A stretch of DNA of 64,000 bases. Origin: Garcia nutans. Lineage: Eukaryota; Streptophyta; Magnoliopsida; Malpighiales; Euphorbiaceae. Position 1 is the first letter of the stretch; each line of letters begins with the position of its first letter. Position numbers and translations under genes: made by a program. The notes below the pieces were generated by a model that did no database searches, was not told the origin of the DNA, and worked only from the letters and a program-made list of their open reading frames with translations. The stretch is from assembly GCA_947685225.1 (NCBI GenBank), contig CANTUV010000007.1, positions 19,550,501 through 19,614,500 on the forward strand. The letters run 5' to 3'. Shown here in pieces: positions 55,876 to 64,000 of the stretch.

Positions 55876-56625
55876 ATCATGAAATACCTCAGTTTTAAGC
55901 CTTAGTAGCTCGGGAAAACTACATAGCAGTGATATACTTCTTTACATGGAGGTGAGGATTTTTGCATCAACCTTTGCAAGGGATAACATCTTGAACTTGC
56001 TCGAAACTTCTTCATCTAGCTCAAATAATTTGTCAACTTCGGGCATTTCTTTGGTTTTCAGCTTCTTTTCAAACTTCTTTTCCAAATCAGCAATCATCTT
56101 TTCAACATCTGAAGTTTCAATTTTCTCCACAGCTAATCTCTCAACAACCTTTGACTCTTTCTTCTTGTCTTAAGGATCTTGGAAGGATTGAGCTCAATCG
56201 TCATCATCAACAATGATCACCTTATCATCATCAAAAGCCACTTCACCAACTTTAGCCTTCCCCTTATCTTTCTTGGTGCTTGTAGATGCTTCAGTATTGT
56301 TCCCAAACATTGCAGCCAATTGGTTCTTCATTGTCTCAGCCAAGGTCTCATGTAGTTCTTCCATTTTAGCATTGAGGGCGTCATCCACCATTCTTTGAAT
56401 TTGCTCAAGCTTCATTGCTTTTGGTGAAAAAGTGATTGAGTCGCTGCTAGATTCTTCATCTCCTGAGTAGGTCGGATTATCATAAGCTTTTGAAATGTCG
56501 TAATCCAGGGCTGTGAGACAGAAAGGATTAATGATATGTGATGTGATGCATGTATGCATGTATGCACAAATAATAGACAAAGATAAGGATAAATAGGACA
56601 TTCCTTTCAACCTTATAACATCCAC
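55876..56625 (-). pseudogene. Tat gag N-terminus (continuation of 36982-40046)
   Basis: It supplies the part missing left of the solo LTR. The start-like 'MSYLSLSLSIICAYMH' is followed by 'LTALDYDISKAYDNPTYSGD', 'QIQRMVDDALNAKMEELHE', an acidic linker, and then 'MEKIETSDVEKMIADLEKKF' with 'EVDKLFELDEEV'. At the 55880 end it joins the gag at 40046 across the AGCAT/ATCAT duplication. Frameshifts near 56190 and 55940 break it. Confidence 0.8.
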
Positions 56626-57600
56626 ACATGAATGGAGAGTCTCTTTTCCTAGGTAATATGGTTAGCAAAATACCAACATGGGGTATCTTGCTTTTGAATA
56701 ATTCCCTCGGACGTTTCAACCAATAGTTATATTTTCAAAATTGGAAATCAGTTCATAATAATTCCCATTAATTAGACTTTAATCTATCCAATCAACTAAA
56801 GCAACTTTTATGCTATATTGGATTAAAACTAAATTAAGAGGTTTATTATAAATAGATTTCTCACTTAAAAAAGTAACTAATGATTCATGTCAAAAACAAG
56901 CCCATAATTAATAATTCTTAGTATAAACTAGGCTCACAATTGATTTTTGGTATTTCATAATTGACCTAAATAATTTATAAGCTCTTTTAAAAGATTATGA
57001 AAATAATTTTGTTTCTAAGCCCTTTGTAAAAAGATTTTAGAAAAAATAAATTTTGGGCTTAGTATTTGGGTCATGAGAAAAGAGTTTTTGATTTGTTTTT
57101 TAGAAAAGTTTTATGTCCTAAGACCATCTTGAAAAATTTTAAAAATAGCTTGGGTCTTTTGGATTTTAAAGAAAAATTTATTTTGAGCTTACAATATACT
57201 TAGGTCAACAAACCAAATAAGCCATGATTTAAGCCAAGATAAATTAACCATAGTCAAACAACAAGCAATTGGGGTAAAAACCTAAAGAAAGTAGCTAGGC
57301 CAATTACATGAGCTTTAGTCTTTGGGTTAAAAGGCTTAGGTTCCCATAGCAAGTATATACCAAAAGGTACAAGGCTATAAGTGGTTATGTCATGCTTAAT
57401 CTCCATACCTTGAGTGAAAGTATGGTATCCCTTACATAACACAACACGGGTAACACAGGCATCCTAACTCATGCACACGATGCAAACTAATATAATGCAA
57501 TGGATAATATCATGATAAGAAAGAATAGAATAATATAAAGACCAATGGAATAATATAAAGACCAATGGATAATATCATGATAGACAAGAATAGAATATAA
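56626..57600 (-). other. 5' leader of the second large Tat element
   Basis: Colinear with the other Tat leaders. Near 57500-57600 a short segment ('ataatatcatgata', 'aatataaagaccaatgg') is locally duplicated. It stops short of the primer binding site, where a truncated Tekay LTR begins. Confidence 0.7.
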
Positions 57601-60166
57601 AACATGTGATATACGCATAACGGATAAAGGGGTGTCACGGTTCATTTTAAACAAACCAAACTTTAATCTTTAACATATAAGCATCATACGTCAGTCTGAG
57701 TAAACTTAAAACATTTAACTCATGTTCTAGAAATCAATAGATAAATCATTCCTTTATAAAATACATATACATATATCTTCATTACCCCAAAGGTTTATCC
57801 AAAAACATTCTGTCCCAAACATTTGTTAAATAAGCAGTGAAAAATACATATGTATGTATATATATATATATATCAAAATCAATGTTTACAAAATTATAGA
57901 ATTTATACATGCTAGCAGTTCGTCTCTGATCTTGATGTCCACAACTCAACACTGCTCTCACAAACTCAAGCCTAGACTCGATTCAGTCTAGACGAGCTCT
58001 CCGGCACAACCGAATCTACCCTGTCACCTGCGTGATGAACCACAATCGTGCTAAGCAAAAAGATTAGTGGTACAAACTTTGATTCAATATATATCAATGC
58101 GATGCTAATGCACAATACATATGAATATATCAACTCATTATATTACAACTTAACGTATTAATCATTCGCATCACATTTCATAATTCACATTAAAACAAAG
58201 ACAAGCATGGCCCAAAAAGGAACTAATATGCTATTCAAAGTTCAGAGTTACTGCTTTTGTCCATAATCACATTCATCAAGCCCGTAAGTGATATATATAT
58301 CCATGGATAATGTAACAGACCCGGTCTCTTGGACCTCAACCCGGCTAGACTATTACAGTTTTTGAGACTTACGACCCAGTCTTTTCACCTCAAAAACATC
58401 ATATTTCACATTTTTCTGCTGGGCTCGGCTTACGACTCGGTCTTTTCACCTGCCCAGCAATTCATAGGCATGCCGCCAAACCCAGAACTCTAAAAATTGA
58501 ATAACATACTAGGCACACAATTAATTCATTTATCTCATTATCAATCTCTTTCACAATTCATTTCTCATTTCATTTCTCATAATCAAACTAGGCTCATTGC
58601 CTTAGTATATCATCTTTTCTCATTTTTCTCATTCTTCTATTTTATCTCAATATCGATTGGTTACATTATGTTTTCATATATCTCATCATGTTATTCCACA
58701 TTCCCTTTCATATACAATACATTACTCAATTGCATTGATACATCAACATAATTCACATTATGCATATCATAACATATAACTCATTCATCAACAATATATT
58801 AAGTAACTTAACACATATCTCAACTAAATGTGTTAAGTCCCAATGTCATATAAATGTATGCAATCAATCAAAGTTCGTACTTACCTCTAAGAGCAACAAC
58901 ACCACTCTATCAACTCCTTTTCCAAGATCTCACTCAAACCTTGTCTTGGGTAACTCAAATCTCTTTAAATCATAATCCAAAGGTGATCATACACACTCAC
59001 TTAGAGATATACAAAAGAAAATAAGGATAAGAACTATCTAGGACAAACTCTACACTTGACATGCTCAACAACACGGGCATGTCCCTGACGGTTCCCTAAA
59101 CCCACAATATAGAAGCTTTGACACGCTCAGTGTCATAGGCGTGTCACTGGCCGTGTCAATCCTCCTCCAACATAGAAGCTATGACACGCTCGGTGACATG
59201 GGCGTGTCACTGGACGTGTCAATCAACCAACAACACAGTAGCTATGACACGCTCAGTGACATGGGCATGTCACTAGATGTGTCACCAGCCCAGAAAATAG
59301 AACCAATGACAAGCCTAAAGACATGGCCGTGCTCTTGGGCGTGTCAGGCCAAAAACCCTGAAATCGACACCAACAAAGCCACAACCAACAATCATCTTCC
59401 AATAGCCATATCAACAACACACAAACTCAATCAAAACCTTCAACAATCCAATAATACTTGAGTAAAACTTAAAACAACTCAATTACAAACATCAAACACA
59501 AACACCACCATATTCACAACTCAAAAATCACACAATCCACACACTTGCCTCTTTCACCAAACTCAACCCTTTTTTCTCTTCAATCCAACCCCAAAATCAA
59601 TGTTAATAAAACAACACAACCCTCAAATATACCAAAACAACCATCCAACAAACCCAAGAACACAAACTCAAAAGAAAATCAAGAAACAAGTTGGAAACTT
59701 ACCAAAAGTGAAGAAAGTCCTTAAAATTCCAACTTGATCTCTTGAAAACCTTCAATCTCTTGAGCTTGGAAGCAACAAAATCTCATTTCCTTTGGTTGAT
59801 AAGGGTGGCCGACCAAAGAGAAGAAAAGAAGAAAATGAAGATGAAAGAAGCAGAAGAAAGAAAGAAAGTCAACCACTCTTCTCTTTTAACCAAACCTCTC
59901 TTCCCCAAATCACTCTCCACCATACATTTAAACAATATAATAATCACCCACTAATATCATCTTCCACTAACATTAAACAAATCCACTTAAATACAAAATA
60001 TATTTTGACCAAAAAGACATAATCTTGTATATATTGTTTTTATCTCCATATATACAACATATACACATCTCCTCTTATTCCATTAGTCATATATACACTT
60101 TAAATTATTTAATCCAATACAACAATTAACACTCCAAACTTTTAGGGTATAGTTTGGGATATTATA
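57601..60166 (-). repeat. Tekay-type LTR, solo and truncated
   Basis: It aligns with the LTRs at 13954-16376 and 21212-23177, from the 'tacgcataacggataaaggg' segment to the end TTTGGGATATTATA. The outer ~42 bp including TGTAACACCCC are missing at the left. No Tekay internal sequence follows. The left flank is Tat leader and the right flank is interior Tat LTR, so the primer binding site and LTR end between them were deleted. A (TA)n run lies near 57853 and a CACG palindrome array at 59056-59346. Confidence 0.8.
59056..59346. repeat. Array of GACACGC...GCGTGTC inverted repeats
   Basis: Four to five spaced units like those at 15262-15531, with 'gacacgctc(a/g)gtg' followed by 'gcgtgtcactgg'. 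Several copies have decayed from CG to CA or TG. Confidence 0.75.
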
Positions 60167-60504
60167 GGTTACGTGTGTGGAGGGTGAGAAACGGCCCAGC
60201 ACCCCCCCCCCCCCCCCCACAATGCCCGATTCGTTAGAACTAGCCTCCTTTGCAGGTCTTAGTATTATAAAATTCTTAAATATAACAATATTATCCATAC
60301 TACACACAACAATTAAAATAAAGCATCATAATATTAAAATCAAAGCAATGTCCAAACAAAATAAATAAATAGACACCCATCCAAGGATGGAGACATGTCC
60401 TTACATCATTCATGTCTAAAACTAAATAGGACACCCACGGAAAGGTGGATACGTGTCCTTTACATTGGTCCATAATATAAAAGCAATTTAAATTACATGA
60501 TGCT
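60167..60504 (-). repeat. Part of the 5' LTR of the second large Tat element
   Basis: It matches 40430-40740 of the Tat LTR ('ggttacgtgt', 'aatgcccgattcgttagaac', 'ggacacccacggaaaggtgg'). It begins inside the LTR and is interrupted at 60505. It includes the C17 run. Confidence 0.8.
60202..60218. repeat. Poly-C run of 17 bases
   Basis: Other copies of this LTR have a run of only five C at this place ('cagcacccccac' type, for example 40453). This is homopolymer expansion or an assembly artefact. Confidence 0.85.
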
Positions 60505-62227
60505 TGTTGCGGCCTTAGCCTCACTATCTGCAAGTGCACAGATCGTTAACAAGTAATATAATGATGAGTAGAGTATCGTTCCCACGAGGAGGTTAATTCT
60601 AAGTACCAAACAATTAAACCGATTAATATTTGGATAATCAAATTTAATTTTATGATGACAATAAATCAAGAATAAATTTATAATAATTTAAAACTTAGGG
60701 TTTGGTCACCTTTATTGATTTATCATGGATTTTCTAAGGTACCGATTTTATTCAACCATCCTTTTGATTAATGGTTGGATTCTCCTAAATTAAGTTCAAG
60801 TCTCTCTCAAGTACTAGAACTAATATCAACTTTAATCCTTACGTCTACTCTCGTGATCATAAGTAATTAAATCAATTCATTAAGTTTTATGAGAATCTTG
60901 AATCAACCTCTTAAGGGTTTAACCTTATCTCTAAGTGAGAAACTTACTTAAGATTGTTATCTCCTTGGACCAATGTCATGCTTCCACTCTCGCTCCATCA
61001 CACAACATCTCAAATCAATTAATCATTGGCTAAATAATCAAAGTATTAAGATTAAATATAACAAAATAATCAAAGGATAACTAAATTAACCAGCTATAAC
61101 AAAATAATCAAAGGATAACTAAATTAACCAACTAGACATTTATAGCTCCATGATAAATTCAATTAAAGGGACCAACCCTAAAAAGGATTAGTTCTTCATT
61201 ATTGAAATAAAAACATTACAAATATTCAAAATGGTAAATGAAAACATAATTAAAAGGAACAAGAAATATCAAACTCTATTTCTTTGAAGAAGATCTTGAC
61301 TTGGATCTTGAACTCCTCCTTGAAGCAGAATTTCACACTTCTAAACTAAATTTATTAGGATGAATCTAATCTAATCTATTACATCTCTCATACCTTGGAG
61401 GAAGTGTGTTTAAATAGAGTGTTTGGAAGCTTCTTTAGTGGGGAAAATTGAAAAAGGTTAGGCCACACCTTGTTTGGTTCAACACCTGCCCAATTGTTTG
61501 CTCTGAGTCATGATTTTCGGCCCCACGGTCGTGGCTTTTGAGTGCCACGGTCGTGGCCTGAGTTGGTTTCATTGGTTTGAGTACTTTAGAGCTATAAAAT
61601 AGTCGGTTTGGAAGGCCACAGTCATGGCTTTTGAAATGAGGCTGCCAGACTTATTTTCTTCTTGTTCTTGGCTCAGGCAGTGACGAAATGGAACCCACGG
61701 TCGTGGCCTTTGGGAGGCCACGGTCGTGGCTTTCAAAAATGCTTCTAAATATGCAAAATCCCTTCAAAATAGAGCCAAAATCCATGCCATGGTCGTGGCC
61801 TTTGAGCCCCATGGTCATGGCTTTCCAAATGCTTCTGCCCTTGCAATTTCTGTCATTGAAAAACTTGGACAGCTTCAAATCAAATCCCATGGCCATGGAT
61901 TTTTGACAGCTTTGGCCCTGAGATTCAAAACGACTCTAGACCTCTTGATTTCTCATCTTTAATTCCATTTTCAAGTTCAAAATCATGTATCATGGTTTAT
62001 AAGACCATGTAAATTCATTTTCTTCCATTTTTGAGCTTGATTTGACCTCCTTTCCATTTTTCCATGATTTTTAGCCAAAATAAGCTTTTTCTTCATACTT
62101 GCAACTCTATACTTGAAATGATGAATATTCTAGCTTTCACAATAAAGATTGATCAAATTCAATTGATAACAATAAAAATATAACTAGAATAATCATTAAA
62201 TTATGTGCAAAATATAATCCTATGAAC
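60505..62227 (-). repeat. LTR of an Athila-like or related non-autonomous element
   Basis: It starts TGTTGCGGCCTTAGCCTC and includes the 'ctgcaagtgcacagatcgtt' and 'gtatcgttcccacgaggagg' segments I associate with Athila-type plant LTRs. It ends at about 62227 next to a polypurine tract, about 1.72 kb in all. The exact inner boundary is uncertain ('cctatga|actccccc'). A tandem 'gataactaaattaacca' repeat lies at 61070-61135 and a CCACGGTCGTGG array at 61521-61915. Confidence 0.6.
61521..61915. repeat. Array of CCACGGTCGTGG imperfect palindromes
   Basis: About eight copies of CCACGGTCGTGG or its decayed forms (CCACAGTCATGG, CCATGGTCGTGG, CCATGGCCATGG) are spaced 20-100 bp apart, usually followed by 'cttttga' or 'cctttg'. 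The arms are CCACG/CGTGG. Open frames here are coincidental. Confidence 0.85.
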
Positions 62228-62242
62228 TCCCCCAAACTTAAA
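62228..62242 (-). other. Polypurine tract
   Basis: The - strand reads TAAGTTTGGGGGAGT next to the LTR. It is preceded, in element orientation, by 'ttgcttgagggcaagcaatg', typical of the 3' end of Athila/Tat-type elements. A second copy (AAGTTTGGGGGAGTT) lies at about 63450-63464. Confidence 0.7.
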
Positions 62243-63718
62243 TCATTGCTTGCCCTCAAGCAACAAGAACAATGTCATTCACAACAGACCTCTTTAAAAC
62301 AGTCCCAAGATTTTGATATACAAATAAAATTTCAAAATCCAATTCTAAATCAATTTTCATAACTGTACTTACTTCATTCTCCCTTCCTTCATTCAAGAAG
62401 TTATTCAATTGTAATCAATTGTTGCTCTTTAGATAAACACATACCCCTTGCATTTAAAAATTTTTATATAGTTTAAAGAAAATTTGCCTTTCTCATATGC
62501 ATGTTTAATCAAACCTTCTCAACTAATAGACCTTACTAACTCAAGGAAAATCAAAAGGTCTTTTTAAGCTTGTAATGTGGTTTAAAAGGATTAAGGCTAA
62601 AGTGACGCTTAACTTTTTTTTTTTGAATACCTTCCAAGGTTTCGATTGCAGCTCTTCTTAATGGTTTTGGAGAGTTCATTAATAGATATGATTTTTCCTC
62701 AATTGCTTTAGCACACTAGTAGGGAAATTTTATTTTTACTATCTTTTTCTTCTTTTCTTTATATATATATATTTTTTATTTTATATTTTCCCCCAAAACT
62801 TGAAATTTTATTAATGAGAAATCTAAAGGTGCTTTCCCATTTTATTTTCTCTCTCCAATTGAGTATAAATAATATGAAGATATACCAAAAGATAATTAAC
62901 CACAAAAAGGTAGATATTAGTGTTTAATGAGAAAGAACAACAAGCTAGAATATTCAATTTGGCTCAAAGGGGACAACTAGAGGCAATGTTCAAATATGGT
63001 GGATATAAGAATTTGGCTACACAAACAATGCCTAAATCATCTTTTTCCCCTACTTAGCAAGGTTCAATTTCGCCTCAAAAGTTCTTTTAAACATGTTCTA
63101 GGCTTAGGCATAAGATAATAAAAAATAAATGACAAAAGAGTAGGAGTCATCTCTAAGTAAGCATATACCATTGATCACTTTCAACTAAATTCAAGAATGT
63201 ATTCAGGTCAAAATCTATAAAGTACAATTCTTCACAACAACTTTATTTCAAAAGATAAATTTAAGTATATCAATATAATTAGCATCACTAAATCACAAAA
63301 TTTTATTAGCCTGTCATGAATTCAATCATTCAAGTGCAAGATTGCAAGAATTTTTTTTTATTTTTTATCAAAAAATTTTTCGTAGGTACCCCATATCCCA
63401 ATATTTATGAAAGAGTAAAGGGAATAGAATACATTACTAAATTTTGGGCTAAACTCCCCCAAACTTGAAGTGGTCCACTGTCCTCAGTGGTTTAGGCATT
63501 AGGTGGTGGAGGGGTTGTGCATGCCCATTCTTAAATTTGCCCTTTGCAAGAAGAATCCATTGAAAGCTCATTTCCATCCAAGTTCATCCTGAAATAAAAA
63601 CACAAAATCAAAACACAAAAATAAAACAAAAATAAAAGACAAAGTTTAAATAAAACATTGGGTTGCCTCCCAAAAAGCGCTAATTTATAGTCTTTAGCTT
63701 GACTATAACTTCTTATCC
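62243..63718 (-). other. Non-coding 3' region of the right-edge element
   Basis: No pol sequence is seen between protease and LTR. Segments at 62400-62600 and 62980-63190 match 45000-45200 and 46190-46440 of the gag-only Tat element. A polypyrimidine/TA tract lies at 62740-62780. An open frame at 63531-63722 overlaps degenerate coding sequence ending the protease. Confidence 0.65.
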
Positions 63719-64000
63719 TCAAGGTGGAAGATCACAAATTACTTCCTTTCCCACTATGTTGCTTGCTATAGTTGAATTGGAATTTTGCTTCCCAAGTTCA
63801 TTATACCCTTCAAATTGTGCTTGTGAGCTTGATGAGGCTAAATTGTATTTTCCTTCCTTTGGATTGGAGTTTTGAATTTGGCAATCATTGAGTGCATTTG
63901 GAGATTTGATCATGTTAATTTCCACTTGTTCATCTTCAATCTTTGAAGTGAGTTTGCCATTTTTAACATCAATTACAGCTCCAATAGTGGCTAAGAAGGG
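63719..64000 (-). pseudogene. Retropepsin-end remnant of the right-edge element
   Basis: Read from the window edge leftwards, the translation starts 'PFLATIGAVIDVKNGKLTSK', the conserved C-terminal part of the Athila/Tat-type aspartic protease ('GRPFLATxGAxIDVxxGKLTL'). It then runs through a Ser/Asn/Gln-rich tail to 'DLPP' and a stop. Reverse transcriptase does not follow, so the element is non-autonomous or deleted. The active-site Asp would lie outside the window. Confidence 0.6.

Larger units (their letters stand above)
36932..60504 (-). mobile_element. Second large Tat/Ogre element, deleted and interrupted
   Basis: Reading right to left it has part of a 5' LTR (60504-60167), a leader (57600-56626), gag N-terminus (56625-55876), the rest of gag, protease, G-patch module and half of reverse transcriptase (40046-36982), and about 50 bp of 3' LTR end (36981-36932). 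It is split by the solo LTR at 40047-55875 and by the Tekay LTR at 57601-60166. Its right limit lies beyond the Athila-like element that enters at 60505. Confidence 0.75.

Noticed and set aside
61651..61962. Three overlapping frames in the CCACGGTCGTGG array
   Set aside because: Repetitive, on both strands, inside an LTR; not credible as genes.

Overview
This window looks like repeat-rich, intergenic plant nuclear DNA, probably heterochromatic and probably dicot. It is AT-rich and has no intact host gene, tRNA, rRNA or CRISPR array. Nearly every base can be assigned to LTR retrotransposons nested inside one another and inside a decayed MULE (Mutator-like) transposase gene. Three retrotransposon groups are present. 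The first is Tat/Ogre-lineage Ty3/gypsy: LTRs of about 1.7-2.2 kb running TGTAGACC...GCTCACA, a TGGCGACTCCACTGGGGA primer binding site, and gag with a Cys-His knuckle. The second is Tekay/Del-type chromovirus: LTRs of about 2.0-2.5 kb, a TGGTATCAGAGC-type primer binding site, and pol ending in a chromodomain. The third is a partial Athila-like or non-autonomous element at the right edge.

Layout. 1-364: end of a Tekay-type LTR. 365-621: fragment of a DUF7745/plant-mobile-domain protein. 622-1658: head of a + strand Tat LTR. 1659-2117: a 459-bp near-perfect palindrome. 2118-7826: a - strand Tat element cut off at its protease. 7827-8065 and 35119-36503: exons of a MULE transposase pseudogene. 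The intron between the first two exons (8066-35118) was split by a - strand Tat element (8108-35071, target duplication GTCAT/GTCGT). That element holds a + strand Tat element (8502-13953), a decayed - strand Tekay element (13954-23177) and a young + strand Tekay element (23526-33303, target duplication TATCT). A deletion at about 13954 explains why the flanks of the decayed Tekay belong to two different Tat elements.

Right half. A - strand Tat element enters at 36932 with most of its pol and 3' LTR deleted. Its gag is split by a + strand solo Tat LTR (40047-55875, target duplication AGCAT/ATCAT). That solo LTR is itself split by an 11.1-kb - strand gag-only Tat element (40225-51311, target duplication CCGCC/CCGCT) with three families of tandem repeats in its 3' region. 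A 1.54-kb unit spanning the junction of these two insertions was then tandemly triplicated (50542 to about 54480), giving several head-to-head LTR promoters. Further right are a truncated Tekay LTR (57601-60166), more Tat LTR, and an Athila-like LTR with 3' region and protease remnant running off the window (60505-64000).

How the parts relate. Only the Tekay element at 23526-33303 looks recently mobile. Its LTRs differ at about ten bases by eye, and its gag-pol is open except for one base insertion near the integrase C-terminus. The gag-only Tat element could only have moved with proteins supplied by relatives. I found no convincing new multi-gene system. The most unusual items are the 459-bp palindrome at a rearrangement junction, the triplicated divergent LTR promoters, the CACG/CGTG palindrome arrays in the LTRs of unrelated families, the G-patch-like module beside the Tat protease, and a non-coding block shared by two different non-autonomous elements.
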